Below are positions 52,543-61,790 of a DNA stretch of 64,000 nucleotides, in pieces (the stretch's first letter is position 1; each line of letters begins with the position of its first letter). Made by a program: the position numbers and the translations under genes. The notes under the pieces are model-generated. The model saw nothing but the letters and a program-made list of their open reading frames with translations. It searched no databases and was not told the origin of the DNA. Source of the DNA: Mesorhizobium loti R88b (GTDB lineage: Bacteria; Pseudomonadota; Alphaproteobacteria; Rhizobiales; Rhizobiaceae). The stretch is from contig NZ_CP033367.1 of the NCBI RefSeq assembly GCF_013170845.1, positions 992,001 through 1,056,000 on the forward strand. Direction: 5' to 3'.

Positions 52543-53511
52543 ATGGCCACGCGCGAACCCGAAAAACCCACCGAACCCCTGACCTTCGCGGTGCTGGTGT
52601 TTCCCGGCTTTCCGATGATGGCGTTCAGTTCCGTCATCGAGCCGCTGCGCGCCGCCAATGTGCTGGCGAAGCGGCAGTGCTACCGCTGGATCATAGTCGG
52701 CGGCACGAAAGGTTCGGTCGAGGCCTCGAACGGCGTCGTCATCCAGCCGGGCTTTTATGCCGAGGATGCGCCGAAGGTCGACCGCATCGTCGTCTGCTCC
52801 GGTGGCGATGCCGATCACCTCGTCGCCGAGGACGCAGCGAGCTGGATCCGCCGCAGCCTGCGCAATGGCGCCCATATCGGCGCGGTGGCGGATGCGGCGT
52901 TCTTCCTCGCCCGCGCCGGCCTGCTCGACGGCCATGCCTGCACCTTGCACTGGACCAGCCAGGCTGCCTTCACCGAGGCGTTCCCCAACATCGAGCTGCG
53001 GCGCGACCTCTATGTCATCGACCGCAAGCGTTTTACCTCGGCCGGCGGCGTCGGCAGCCTCGACATGATGCTGGAGATCATCACCCGGGATTACGGCGCC
53101 GAGCTTGCCGCCGGTGTTGCCGAATGGTTCGTGCACAGCCAGTTGCGCTCCAGCGTCGACCGCAAGCTGATGCCGCTGCGCCTGCGCACCGGGGTGCAGA
53201 ACGAGCTGGTGCTGTCGGCGATCGCCATCATGGAGGACGCAGTGGAGGAAAGGCTCGGCATGGCCGAGCTGACAGCGCGGCTCGGCGTGTCGTCCGACAA
53301 GCTGGAGCGCTCCTTCCGTTCCGAACTCGACATCTCGCCCAATGGTTACTATCGGAGGCTCAGGCTGAAACGCGCCGCCGATCTCCTGGCGCATTCGACG
53401 CTCGCCGTACGCGACGTGGCGCTGGCCTGCGGCTTTGCCTCGATGTCGAGCTTTGCCCGGGCGTTTCGCGAGGAGCATGGGCATCCGCCGAAGCTGGCGC
53501 GGCGGCATTAG
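52543..53511 (+). CDS. GlxA-type transcriptional regulator (DJ-1-like + AraC HTH)
   Basis: The 322-residue protein has an N-terminal DJ-1/PfpI-like domain (FAVLVFPGFPMMAFSSVIEP, DRIVVCSGGDADHLVAEDAA, GAVADAAFFLARAGLLDGHA) without the catalytic cysteine, and a C-terminal AraC HTH (MAELTARLGVSSDKLERSFR, ALACGFASMSSFARAFREEH). Such regulators often sense betaine, arginine or carnitine-type compounds. The ATG 52543 start is used; TTG 52522 gives seven more residues. It lies 64 bases after the transsulfuration pair. Confidence 0.92.
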   Translation: MATREPEKPTEPLTFAVLVFPGFPMMAFSSVIEPLRAANVLAKRQCYRWIIVGGTKGSVEASNGVVIQPGFYAEDAPKVDRIVVCSGGDADHLVAEDAASWIRRSLRNGAHIGAVADAAFFLARAGLLDGHACTLHWTSQAAFTEAFPNIELRRDLYVIDRKRFTSAGGVGSLDMMLEIITRDYGAELAAGVAEWFVHSQLRSSVDRKLMPLRLRTGVQNELVLSAIAIMEDAVEERLGMAELTARLGVSSDKLERSFRSELDISPNGYYRRLRLKRAADLLAHSTLAVRDVALACGFASMSSFARAFREEHGHPPKLARRH

Positions 53512-53975
53512 GCGTTCAGGTGGCCGACGACGCGCAAACCTTGTTCGGTAACTTCGATGGGAAAGCGTTTGCCGGTGGCATCGATCACTGCGCGAATAGC
53601 GTCTACGTCTTGTGAGAGGAGCGCCGGGGGCACATTGTTTGGTCTTTTCTCGACCACAGTTCGCCGGAATTCAATCCACTCTATCTCGACCAATGGATGG
53701 ACATTCAAGGGCCATAGATCCACGTAGGCATGGGGTGGGTATAAACCGGGAAACACTGGTGACCACTCTTGACTATCGCCGACAAACTTGACTGCGATTC
53801 CCTTGATATCGACGCCAGAAGCTTCCAATGCCTTGAACAGAATGCGCCATTTTGTATTGGACATGAGCGAAGCCGAATAATTCCGCGCCACCTCTTTCCT
53901 GGCGCTGAGCCGTAGCGCATTCATGTCTATCGCTGGTTCTCTTCTTTTTGGCACGATTTGAGCTCCAATAGTCAT
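53508..53975 (-). CDS. DUF6678-like small protein
   Basis: The product (155 residues from ATG 53975; 166 from 54008) has MSNTKWRILFKALEASGVDI and VEIEWIEFRRTVVEKRPNNV, resembling the DUF6678 family in which a KWxxL...E/IEWIE pattern recurs. The start is uncertain; MNALRLS is another candidate. Lower GC and slightly different codon use than neighbours suggest a recent arrival. Its stop overlaps the GlxA gene end by four bases on the opposite strand. Confidence 0.6.
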   Translation of the reverse strand: MTIGAQIVPKRREPAIDMNALRLSARKEVARNYSASLMSNTKWRILFKALEASGVDIKGIAVKFVGDSQEWSPVFPGLYPPHAYVDLWPLNVHPLVEIEWIEFRRTVVEKRPNNVPPALLSQDVDAIRAVIDATGKRFPIEVTEQGLRVVGHLNA

Positions 53976-54247
53976 GGATATATTCGCTGAGTTGGAATGC
54001 CTCCACAATACCGGTGAATGGCCCGATCACCTTTTGATCATATGGGGAGACTGACGGGGGGTTTGCTCAGGTCACGCGACACTCGCGACTGACGGACTGC
54101 AAAGGGTCGAGCTCGATCGTTCGTGTCTGTCGGTTCTAACCGAGGTTGTGGCGGCATCCCGCACAACAAACGCGGTTTTCCGCACAATGGCTTCGCCCCA
54201 CCTGCGCCATGGTCTGACCTTGCAAACCACCCAAGGCCAGGCACCCC

Positions 54248-55552
54248 ATGAGCATCGTCGTATTCGAACCTGACAGCACCGACGACGTCGACTTCAAGGA
54301 TCGCATGCGTCACCCCGCGGCGGCCGATCCTGCCGGCGGCATGTGGCTGTCGGACACCGAGCCGTCCTTCATCGATGCAGACGCCTTGCGCAAAGGCCGG
54401 CTGGCAAAACTGCGCGGCTGGATGCGCGACGCCGGCTATGGCGGCGTGGTTCTGTTCGACCCCTACAATCAGCGCTACGCCACTGGCTCGCGCAACATGT
54501 TCGGCTATTTCCTGCGCAACTCGACCCGCTATTTCTTTATCCCAACCGAAGGGCCGATCGTGCTGTTCGAGTATCCACAGAGCTACCATGTCTCCATGGT
54601 GCTCGACACGATCGACGAGGCGCGTCCGTCCAAGCTGGTGTGGTCGTCGGTCTCCGGCCGCGACGACGAAACCGCCGGCCCCTTCGCCGACGAGATCACC
54701 GAACTTTTGAAGAAGCATGGCGGTGGCTCGATAAAGCTCGGCCTCGACCGCTGCAGCCATTTGCAGGCGCTGGCGCTGGAAAAGCGCGGCTGCGAGGTGC
54801 GAGATTGCCAGGGCGAGATCCTGGCGGTGCGCGCGGTGAAGACGCCGGAGGAAGTCAAATGCCTGCAGGTGTCGATGGCCGGCGCCGAGGCCGCCGTCTA
54901 TGCCGTTCGCGAGGCGATCAAGCCCGGCGTTTCGGAAAACGATCTGTTCGCCATCATGTATGGCGAGGTGATCCGCCAGGGCGGCGAGTTCATCGAGACG
55001 CGGCTGTTGACCTCCGGCCAGCGCACCAATCCGTGGTTCAACGAGGCGAGCGGCCGCAAGATCCGGCCCGGCGAACTCTTGGCGCTCGATACTGACACGA
55101 TCGGCTGCTACGGCTATTATTCGGATTTTTCGCGCACCTTCCGCTGCGGGCCGGGCAAGCCGACGCCCTACCAGAAGTCGCTCTACCGCATGGCGCACGA
55201 CCAGGTTCAGCACAACATTGGCATCGTCAAACCCGGCATGGCGTTCCGCGAGATCGCCGAGAAGGCCTGGACGATCCCGGACCGCTTCGTCGACCAGCGC
55301 TACACCTCGGTGATGCACGGTGTCGGCATGCATGGCGAGACACCGTTCATCGCGCATGCCATGGATTACGAGACCTATGGCCGTGACGGCCATATCGTGC
55401 CAGGCATGGTGGTGAGCGTGGAAAGCTATATCGGCGAGAAGGGCGGCCGCGAGGGCGTCAAGCTGGAGGACGAGATCCTGATCACCGAGACCGGGACAGA
55501 GCTTCTGTCGCGCTTTCCCTATGAGGACGAGTTTCTGGAGACGCAGGTTTGA
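54248..55552 (+). CDS. M24 family metallopeptidase, DddP-related
   Basis: A 434-residue protein with an N-terminal creatinase-type domain (VVLFDPYNQRYATGSRNMFG) and a C-terminal pita-bread fold. Metal ligands are visible: Asp281 and Asp283 in ALDTDTIG, Asp in YYSDFSRTF, His357 in MHGVGMHGE, Glu in VSVESYIGEKGG and Glu in KLEDEILIT. ETRLLTSGQRTNPWFNEASG closely matches DMSP lyase DddP. Where DddP, from memory, has a catalytic Asp six residues after the His, this protein has Gly, so a DMSP-lyase call is not supported; Xaa-Pro dipeptidase-like activity is more likely. Confidence 0.85.
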   Translation: MSIVVFEPDSTDDVDFKDRMRHPAAADPAGGMWLSDTEPSFIDADALRKGRLAKLRGWMRDAGYGGVVLFDPYNQRYATGSRNMFGYFLRNSTRYFFIPTEGPIVLFEYPQSYHVSMVLDTIDEARPSKLVWSSVSGRDDETAGPFADEITELLKKHGGGSIKLGLDRCSHLQALALEKRGCEVRDCQGEILAVRAVKTPEEVKCLQVSMAGAEAAVYAVREAIKPGVSENDLFAIMYGEVIRQGGEFIETRLLTSGQRTNPWFNEASGRKIRPGELLALDTDTIGCYGYYSDFSRTFRCGPGKPTPYQKSLYRMAHDQVQHNIGIVKPGMAFREIAEKAWTIPDRFVDQRYTSVMHGVGMHGETPFIAHAMDYETYGRDGHIVPGMVVSVESYIGEKGGREGVKLEDEILITETGTELLSRFPYEDEFLETQV

Positions 55553-55610
55553 TGCCTACTGCCCACCTCGGTGACGTGGCCTTCGCGACCGGCGCAGCCT
55601 CCTCCCATCG

Positions 55611-55674
55611 CTTCGTCATCCTAGGGCGGAGCAAGGAGCGCAGCGACGCGGCGCAGACCCTAGGATCCATGCCG
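55611..55674. repeat. palindromic repeat, family D
   Basis: CTTCGTCATCCTAGGGCGGA... and GACCCTAGGATCCATGCCG are the ends of a dispersed element. An inverted copy lies at 55735-55795, and a second inverted pair occurs at 60334-60396 and 60450-60513. Confidence 0.75.
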
Positions 55675-55734
55675 GGACTTCGAAGCGTCGCAACGGTCCA
55701 GAATTCTGCACCGCCGCACCCGTCAGCAGCGTCA

Positions 55735-55795
55735 CGGCATGGATCCTCGGGTCTGCGCGTCCGCTTCGCTCCCGCTCCGCCCGTGGATGACGAAG
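55735..55795. repeat. palindromic repeat, family D (inverted)
   Basis: CGGCATGGATCCTCGGGTCT to GGATGACGAAG, inverted relative to 55611-55674. It ends five bases before the ATG of the following hydrolase gene, so the element overlaps the translation start region. Confidence 0.75.
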
Positions 55796-55799
55796 TCGC

Positions 55800-56480
55800 A
55801 TGAAAGCCCCCATCACCATCAAGCGCGGCACCGTGGCCGCAATCTTCATCGACCTGCAAGAGGAGCACCGGCAGGATCCGCGCTATCTGGTCGAGGGCTA
55901 TGGCGACATCCTCGCCAACGTCCAACGCCTGCAGGCGGCGGCGCGCCAAAACCATGTGCCGCTTTATCATTGGGCCTACATCGTCGATCTCGACAAGCAA
56001 GATCGCCCCTTCCATCCGCTCGATGCCGACGGCAAGTCGGCCTTTTCCGACAAGAGCGATCCGCTGACCGAGATCTGCCATGAGGTGGCGCCGGCCAAGG
56101 GCGAGGCGCTGCTGATCAAGGCCGAGGCCAGCGCCTTCCGGTCAGGGCCGGCCGCCGATCAGCTCAAGGCTTCCGGCGTTGAATGGCTGGTTGTTGCCGG
56201 TGTCTGGACCGAGGCCTGCATCGACGCCACCGTGAAAGACGCGGTGGCCAGGGGATTTCGCGTGCTTCTGGTGAAAGATGCCTGCGGCAGCGGCAGCGCG
56301 GCCATGCATCAGACCGGCATCCTCAACTTGGCCAACCGGCTCTATGGCGGCGCGGTCACCGACACGGACGGCGCCTGCCGGCTGCTGGCGGGCGAGACGG
56401 TCACCGTCTGGCAGGTCGAAGGCTCGGTGCCGCTGCGCTTCGGTTTCGACAATGCCGCGCAGCTTTACGCGGATCTATGA
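55800..56480 (+). CDS. isochorismatase-family cysteine hydrolase
   Basis: The 226-residue protein has TVAAIFIDLQEEHRQDP with the catalytic Asp, LLIKAEASAFRSGPAADQLK with the Lys, and WLVVAGVWTEACIDATVKDA with the nucleophile Cys in the expected place. The catalytic triad is therefore complete, unlike the homologue at 48107. It may cleave an amide or imide of a small metabolite. ATG 55800 lies directly after a family D repeat and has only a weak ribosome site. Its stop overlaps the start of the esterase gene (ATGA). Confidence 0.88.
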   Translation: MKAPITIKRGTVAAIFIDLQEEHRQDPRYLVEGYGDILANVQRLQAAARQNHVPLYHWAYIVDLDKQDRPFHPLDADGKSAFSDKSDPLTEICHEVAPAKGEALLIKAEASAFRSGPAADQLKASGVEWLVVAGVWTEACIDATVKDAVARGFRVLLVKDACGSGSAAMHQTGILNLANRLYGGAVTDTDGACRLLAGETVTVWQVEGSVPLRFGFDNAAQLYADL

Positions 56481-57424
56481 CGGGGCGGCGCGGCAAATAC
56501 GAGACCCGGCTCGATCCTGGCGTCTGGGCCTATATCGATGCGGTGAATGCCTGGTATCCGCCCGAAATCATCGGCCTGCCGATCGACAAGCAGCGCGAAA
56601 TCTATGACCGGATGTGCCGCGCCTTCCACCAGGGCCGCCCTTCCGGGGTCAAGGCCAGCGACGGCCTGATCGCCGCTTCCGGCCACGGCGTCCCGATCCG
56701 GCACTACCAGCTTGCCGGCAAAGCCGGGCGGGCCATGGTGCTCTATTTCCATGGCGGCGGTTTTATCCTGGGCGGGCTCGACGGCCATGACGACATCTGC
56801 GCCGAGCTCTGCGCCGGCACCGGCTTCGACGTCGTGTCCGTCGACTACCGGCTGGCGCCGGAGCACGTCCATCCCGCCGCCTTCGACGATGCGCTGATCG
56901 CTTTCGAATGGGCGGCGGCGGCGTCAGGTCTGCCGCTCGTGCTATGCGGCGAGAGCGCCGGCGGCAATCTGGCCGCGGCGGTGGCGCAGGCTGCGCGCCG
57001 GCGTGCTGCGATCGGCCAGGTGCTGATCTATCCCGGTCTCGGCGGCGACGAGAGCAAGGGTTCTTATGTCGAACATGCCGAGGCGCCGCTGCTGTCCCTC
57101 AGTGATATCGCCTTCTACCGCGATGTCCGCTCGGCCAAGCGGCAATCGCCTGATGATCCGACATTTTCGCCACTGCGCGACAGCGACTTTTCCGGCCTGC
57201 CGCCGACGGTGATCTTCACGGCCGAATGCGACCCGCTGTCATCCGATGGCGAGACCTATCGCGACCGCATCGTTTCGGCCGGCGGCCGAGCGTGGTGGTA
57301 CGAGGAGCCGCGCCTGGTGCACAGTTTCCTGCGCGCCCGCAACACGGTGCCCACCGCAGCGGAAGCTTTTGCGCGCATCATCGCGGCGGTGGCAGCGCTG
57401 GGGCGGGGCGAGTGGCCGTATTGA
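56477..57424 (+). CDS. alpha/beta hydrolase, hormone-sensitive-lipase type
   Basis: The 315-residue protein has the HSL oxyanion motif HGGGFILGGLDGHDD, the nucleophile Ser160 in CGESAGGNL, the acid ECDPLSSDGE and the His in RLVHSFLRAR, with VVSVDYRLAPEHVHPAAFDD between them. Such enzymes hydrolyse small acyl esters or amides. The N-terminal 75 residues form the cap. The start ATG 56477 overlaps the upstream stop, so it shares an operon with the hydrolase. Confidence 0.92.
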   Translation: MTGRRGKYETRLDPGVWAYIDAVNAWYPPEIIGLPIDKQREIYDRMCRAFHQGRPSGVKASDGLIAASGHGVPIRHYQLAGKAGRAMVLYFHGGGFILGGLDGHDDICAELCAGTGFDVVSVDYRLAPEHVHPAAFDDALIAFEWAAAASGLPLVLCGESAGGNLAAAVAQAARRRAAIGQVLIYPGLGGDESKGSYVEHAEAPLLSLSDIAFYRDVRSAKRQSPDDPTFSPLRDSDFSGLPPTVIFTAECDPLSSDGETYRDRIVSAGGRAWWYEEPRLVHSFLRARNTVPTAAEAFARIIAAVAALGRGEWPY

Positions 57425-57451
57425 GGGCCGCGCCCTACGACGAGCTTCGGA

Positions 57452-58147
57452 TCAACCGGCTTTCAGCCACAGCGCCTTTTCGCCGAGCGTGGCGACCATG
57501 GCGGCATGCGCGGCCCGTTCGGCCTCGCTCAGGCGCGGTGCCAGTGGCGCCGGGCGCTGGGCGACGATGATCTCGATATGGCGGACATTCTCGCCCTGCG
57601 CCGGCGCGGTGGCGCTGTCGAGGATGAGCGCCGCCTGCTTGCCGCCGATCAGCTCGATATAGACCTCGGCCAGCAGTTCGGAATCGAGCAGGGCGCCGTG
57701 CTTGGTGCGCTTGGTGTTGTCGATGCCGTAGCGCCGGCAGAGCGCGTCGAGCGAATTGGGACCCATCGGATGCTTGCGCCGCGCCAGCGCCAGCGTGTCG
57801 ACAATAAGGCCGGGGTCGACATTGGGATGACCGAGCCGACCGAACTCGACATTGAGGAAGCCGATATCGAAGGTCGCGTTATGCGCGACCAGCTTGGCGC
57901 CGTCGGTGAAGTCGAGCCACGCCTGCGCGATGTCAGCAAAGCTTGGCTTGCCCTCAAGATCCGCCGCGCTGATGCCGTGCACCGCCTGCGCCTCGGCGTG
58001 GATCGCGCGGCCTTGCGGATTGATATAATGGTGGAAGGTCCTGCCGGTCGGGAAACGATTGACCAGCTCGACGCCGCCCAGCTCGATCACGCGGTCGTCG
58101 CGCGAATCAAGGCCGGTGGTTTCGGTATCGAAGATGATCTCACGCAT
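57452..58147 (-). CDS. dnaQ: DNA polymerase III epsilon subunit (proofreading exonuclease)
   Basis: The 231-residue 3'-5' exonuclease has ExoI FDTETTGLDS (Asp7, Glu9), ExoII LVAHNATFDIGFLNVEF and ExoIII RTKHGALLDSELLAEVYIEL. The start MREIIFDTETT at 58147 is the family norm. A short C-terminal stretch is the clamp/alpha-binding tail. It follows coaE on the same strand after 96 bases, an order conserved in Rhizobiales near the chromosomal origin. Confidence 0.96.
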   Translation of the reverse strand: MREIIFDTETTGLDSRDDRVIELGGVELVNRFPTGRTFHHYINPQGRAIHAEAQAVHGISAADLEGKPSFADIAQAWLDFTDGAKLVAHNATFDIGFLNVEFGRLGHPNVDPGLIVDTLALARRKHPMGPNSLDALCRRYGIDNTKRTKHGALLDSELLAEVYIELIGGKQAALILDSATAPAQGENVRHIEIIVAQRPAPLAPRLSEAERAAHAAMVATLGEKALWLKAG

Positions 58148-58243
58148 CGAATCAGGTGCTCCTGGGGGCAGAATCACGAGACCGGAACAAAATGGCAATG
58201 GGCAATGCTGACACGGTGGCGTCAGTAACCGGCTTCGCCGGAC

Positions 58244-58825
58244 TTATCCCCGGAGTTCCGCAATGATCGCATCAACGGCAGCACGCGCAACATCCAGCCC
58301 CTGGCCCGTATCGATGACGAAATCCGCCAGCCTGCGCTTCTCCTCATCCGGCACCTGCTTGGCCAGGATCGCCGCCAGTTTTTCCTCGGTCATGCCAGGC
58401 CGGGCCAGCACGCGCTGGCGCTGGATATCGGCCGGAGCGGTGACGACGACGACCTTGTGAACCCGGCCGCGCCCACCGGTTTCGAACAGCAAGGGTATGT
58501 CGAGCACGGCGATCGATTCGCTGGCGTTACGATGCTTGGTCAGAAAGGCATCCGCGTCGGCACGCACCAGCGGATGGATGATGGCTTCCAATGCCTTCAA
58601 CGCGGCGGTATCGCCGAGCACACGCGCGCCGAGTTTTGCCCGATCGACCACGCCGGCAACAGTCGTTCCGGGAAACGCCGCCTCGACCAGAGGTGCCGCC
58701 ACGCCGGAATAAAGGCGATGCACGGTCTCGTCGGAATCGTGGACCGGCACGCCGGCCTCGGCAAACATCTTTGCCGTGGTCGACTTGCCCATGCCGATCG
58801 AGCCGGTGAGACCGAGCACGATCAT
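58244..58825 (-). CDS. coaE: dephospho-CoA kinase
   Basis: Catalyses the last step of CoA synthesis. The 193-residue protein has a P-loop GSIGMGKST (residues 8-16), [12 protein letters not shown] with the substrate-binding Asp, [20 protein letters not shown] and a C-terminal helix pair. Its ATG overlaps the aroE stop by four bases, so coaE is coupled to aroE. Confidence 0.96.
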   Translation of the reverse strand: MIVLGLTGSIGMGKSTTAKMFAEAGVPVHDSDETVHRLYSGVAAPLVEAAFPGTTVAGVVDRAKLGARVLGDTAALKALEAIIHPLVRADADAFLTKHRNASESIAVLDIPLLFETGGRGRVHKVVVVTAPADIQRQRVLARPGMTEEKLAAILAKQVPDEEKRRLADFVIDTGQGLDVARAAVDAIIAELRG

Positions 58826-59664
58826 GGTTTCGGCACCAGATCCGCCTCGATCAGGGCGCGCAGTTCGGGCGTGACCTGCGGCCTGACGCCGAACCAGTGT
58901 TCGAAGCCAGGCACGGCCTGGTTGAGCAGCATGCCGAGTCCGTCGACCGTCTTCAGCTTTCTTGCCCGCGCAGCAGTGAGCAAAGGTGTTTCAAGCGGCA
59001 CATAGACAAGGTCGGTGACGACAGCGTGGTCCGGCAGCAGGGCCGGATCGGCCGGAAGGCCTTCATTGCCAACCATGCCGAGCGCGGTGGTGTTGACCAG
59101 CAGCCCGGCGTCAGTCAGCAGCTCGCTGGTCGCCGCCGTGCCATGTGCCGAGACACCGGCGCCGAAACGATCCCGCAATTCCTGTGCCCGGGCGAGCGTG
59201 CGGTTGACGATGCGGATGTCAGCGACACCGCGTTGCTTCAGCGCCTGGATGACGGCACGCGACGCGCCGCCGGCACCGAGCACGACTGCCGGGCCCGTAT
59301 TCGCCCAGCCCGGCGCATAGTCATCGAGGTTGGCGGCAAAGCCGTGGCCATCAGTGTTGCCGCCCCACAGCACGCCATCCTCGAGCCACAGTGTGTTGAC
59401 GGCGCCGATCTCATCCGCCGCCCGGTCGCGGCGTTGGACAAGAGCGAAGGCGGCTTCCTTGTGCGGGATGGTGACATTGCCACCCCGAAAACCGTTGGCC
59501 TGCAACGTGCCGATGAATTCGGCAAAATCCTGCGGCGCCACGTCGATCGCCTCGTAGCTGCCGTCGATGCCATGTTTGGCCAGCCAATGGCCATGGATCT
59601 TCGGCGAGCGCGAATGCTTGATCGGATGGCCCGTGACAAAGGCCTTGTTTGCTGCCTCAGCCAT
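58822..59664 (-). CDS. aroE: shikimate dehydrogenase
   Basis: Reduces 3-dehydroshikimate with NADPH. The 280-residue protein has [20 protein letters not shown] with shikimate-binding serines, [12 protein letters not shown] with catalytic Lys, [20 protein letters not shown] (NADP Rossmann) and NTTALGM. ATG 59664 is chosen because the upstream in-frame extension is overlapped by maf and lacks conserved motifs. It overlaps maf by eight bases. Confidence 0.96.
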   Translation of the reverse strand: MAEAANKAFVTGHPIKHSRSPKIHGHWLAKHGIDGSYEAIDVAPQDFAEFIGTLQANGFRGGNVTIPHKEAAFALVQRRDRAADEIGAVNTLWLEDGVLWGGNTDGHGFAANLDDYAPGWANTGPAVVLGAGGASRAVIQALKQRGVADIRIVNRTLARAQELRDRFGAGVSAHGTAATSELLTDAGLLVNTTALGMVGNEGLPADPALLPDHAVVTDLVYVPLETPLLTAARARKLKTVDGLGMLLNQAVPGFEHWFGVRPQVTPELRALIEADLVPKP

Positions 59665-60250
59665 CGATCGCTCCAAGTGTGCGAAGTTCGGCCAGCAGCG
59701 GCAAAAGCGGCAGGCCGACAATGGTAAAATGGTCGCCTTCAATCTTGTCGAAAAGCTGGATGCCTTCGCCCTCGATCTGGTAGGCGCCGACACTGGCCAG
59801 CACCTTGGCGCCGACACGGGCAAGATGACGGCCGATAAAGCCGGGGTCGAGCTTGCGCATGGTCATGGAAGCGATGCCGACATGGCGCCACAGCACCTCG
59901 CCGTCCCGCATGAGCACCGCAGCGCTGTTGAGCTGGTGGGTCTTGCCGGACAAAGCCAGCAGATGGCGGCGCGCGCCTTCCATGTCGGCCGGCTTGTGGA
60001 AGACTTCGTCGCCGAGCGACAGCGTCTGGTCGCAGCCGAGCACCAGGGCGCCAGGCTTGCGCTCGCTGACCTCGGTGGCTTTGGCTTCGGCCAGGATCGC
60101 GGCAACGTCTTCGGGCGAGACGCCTTGCAAAGGCGCTTCGAGCGCGCGCTCATCGACATCGGCGGGGACGGCTTCGATGGCGACGCCGGCATGGATGAGC
60201 ATCGCCTTGCGGAAGGGGCTGCCGGAAGCGAGGATGATGGTTTCGGTCAT
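59657..60250 (-). CDS. maf: Maf-like nucleoside triphosphate pyrophosphatase
   Basis: Maf proteins remove modified or canonical NTPs. The 197-residue protein starts with [20 protein letters not shown], the Maf P-loop-like signature, and has [20 protein letters not shown] (catalytic Asp/Gln) and the ending [20 protein letters not shown]. It heads the maf-aroE-coaE-dnaQ group. The 315-base gap upstream is filled mainly by family D repeats. Confidence 0.94.
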   Translation of the reverse strand: MTETIILASGSPFRKAMLIHAGVAIEAVPADVDERALEAPLQGVSPEDVAAILAEAKATEVSERKPGALVLGCDQTLSLGDEVFHKPADMEGARRHLLALSGKTHQLNSAAVLMRDGEVLWRHVGIASMTMRKLDPGFIGRHLARVGAKVLASVGAYQIEGEGIQLFDKIEGDHFTIVGLPLLPLLAELRTLGAIDG

Positions 60251-60333
60251 GGACTGTGCGCCTGATTACCCGTCTGGTTGCCGTCGAGATGTTTACCCAA
60301 GTAGAAAACCGTTGTGCCCGTCGGCCACTGTAA

Positions 60334-60396
60334 CGGCATGGATCCTAGGGTCTCCGCGACGGAGCTTCGCTCCTGCTCCGCCCTAGGATGACGAAG
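60334..60396. repeat. palindromic repeat, family D (inverted)
   Basis: CGGCATGGATCCTAGGGTCT to CCTAGGATGACGAAG. It pairs with 60450-60513 in the same arrangement as 55611/55735, but with arms in the opposite order. Confidence 0.75.
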
Positions 60397-60449
60397 GCGC
60401 GATGGTTCATGGCCAATCACCAACGTTGGAGATCAGCAGACGACCCTCT

Positions 60450-60513
60450 CTTCGTCATCCTAGGGCGAAGCAAGGAGCGCAGCGACGCGGCGCAGACCCT
60501 AGGATCCATGCCG
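60450..60513. repeat. palindromic repeat, family D
   Basis: CTTCGTCATCCTAGGGCGAA to CCCTAGGATCCATGCCG; only a few bases differ from 55611-55674. The two copies 60334-60513 fill the maf-ppsR gap. Confidence 0.75.
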
Positions 60514-60565
60514 CGACCTTCGAGCTGTGCGGCGGTGGGCATTGGCGACGCGCAGCCCGGCTCCA

Positions 60566-61387
60566 TTACCTATTCTTCCCTCTCAGGGCAACGATGGCCG
60601 CCGCCGTTTCCTCGATCGAGCGGCGGCTGACGTCGATCATCGGCCAGCCGTGGCGGGTGCAGATCTGGCGGGCGTAGGCGAGCTCCTCGGTGATGGAAGC
60701 GCGGTCGACATAGTCGGTCGCTTCATAAGAACTGCTGTTGCCAAGAATGCGGTTCTGCCGGACATGCGAGATGCGCTCGGCGGTGGCGATCAGCCCGACG
60801 ATCAGCGGCGTCTTGGCGGCGACAAGGCTCTCCGGCACCGGCACGCCGAGCACGATCGGGATGTTGGCGGTCTTGATGCCGCGGTTGGCTAGGTAGATGC
60901 TGGTCGGCGTCTTCGATGTCCGCGAGATGCCGATCAGCACGACATCGGCATCGTCCATGTTGAGCGGCAGCTGGCCGTCATCATGGTCCATGGTGAAATT
61001 GAGCGCATCGATGCGGCGGAAATATTCGGCGTCGAGGACGTGCTGGGCGCCGACGCGCCGGCCGGCCGGCGTGCCGAGATAGGACTGGAACACGGTCAGC
61101 ACCGGCTCCAGCACCGACACGCAGGGCAGGCCCATTGTGGCGCAGCGCTCGTCTATGCCGCGCGCAAGCTTCTGGTCGACGACCGTGTAGAGGATAATGC
61201 CCGGCTCCTCCTCGATGTCCTCGAACACCTTGGCCACCTGCTTTTCGGTGCGGATGAGCGGGTAGATGTGTTCGATGGCGCGCGCGTCCTTGTATTGCGC
61301 CGAAGCCGCGCGGCCGGCGGCGAGCAGCGTTTCGCCGGTCGCGTCGGAAATCAGATGCAGGTGAAAGAAGCTCTGGGGTTTGTTCAC
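60566..61387 (-). CDS. ppsR: pyruvate, phosphate dikinase regulatory protein (PpsR/DUF299)
   Basis: A bifunctional serine/threonine kinase and phosphorylase that switches pyruvate phosphate dikinase. The 273-residue protein has [20 protein letters not shown] at the start, [18 protein letters not shown] (P-loop-like motif) and [16 protein letters not shown] at the C-terminus. GTG 61387 is used because AGGTGA lies upstream and the product then begins [12 protein letters not shown] as in the family. It is divergent from hemE; the gap between them is the likely replication origin. Confidence 0.93.
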   Translation of the reverse strand: MNKPQSFFHLHLISDATGETLLAAGRAASAQYKDARAIEHIYPLIRTEKQVAKVFEDIEEEPGIILYTVVDQKLARGIDERCATMGLPCVSVLEPVLTVFQSYLGTPAGRRVGAQHVLDAEYFRRIDALNFTMDHDDGQLPLNMDDADVVLIGISRTSKTPTSIYLANRGIKTANIPIVLGVPVPESLVAAKTPLIVGLIATAERISHVRQNRILGNSSSYEATDYVDRASITEELAYARQICTRHGWPMIDVSRRSIEETAAAIVALRGKNR

Positions 61388-61790
61388 AGGGTTCACCTGG
61401 GGCTGTGGGCGGATGTGGATAAACCGGGACAGAAAGAGGGGCCGGTCGGAGGCGACTGTATCAGATGGCAGTTTGTCCACAATTCGCTGTGCTGTCAGCT
61501 TCGTCGGGCGGCTGGGGACAAGTCCGGGGACCGGTTTCTTTGCCCTGCTTCTGTCCACAAGGCCGACTTTTGCCGGGGCGTCCTAACGCGTTGACTCTGG
61601 TAGCGGATTCCAAACTATCCCCAGAACCCTACATCCGGGAGAAAGAAACGCGCGACAATATGCTTGCTGGTGTTTTTCGGGGCAAAGCGGGACAGGTGAC
61701 AACCACCACAACCAACAGACTCTTAGAATCAGAAGAATCTTAGATATAAGAATCTTTAAGATTATAGGGAGGCTGGGAGAGGCGAGATCG
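61380..61790. other. probable chromosomal replication origin (ppsR-hemE intergenic)
   Basis: The 403-base gap between ppsR (the RP001/DUF299 homologue) and hemE is the location of the chromosomal origin in Caulobacter and Rickettsia. It contains a perfect DnaA box TGTGGATAA at 61414-61422 (TTATCCACA on the other strand), near matches TTGTCCACA at 61473-61481, CTGTCCACA at 61551-61559, TTGTTCACA at 61380-61388 and CTATCCCCA at 61615-61623, and an AT-rich stretch 61715-61770 (AGAATCTTA, AAGAATCTT repeats) suited to duplex opening, directly before hemE. Genes leave it in both directions. Strand-composition skew would be decisive and was not computed. Confidence 0.65.
61414..61422 (-). promoter_or_regulatory. 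perfect DnaA box
   Basis: TGTGGATAA on the plus strand is an exact TTATCCACA on the minus strand, 27 bases upstream of the ppsR start. Confidence 0.7.

Noticed and set aside
54248..55552. annotation as DMSP lyase dddP
   Set aside because: The residue aligned with the lyase aspartate is Gly and no other DMSP gene is nearby.
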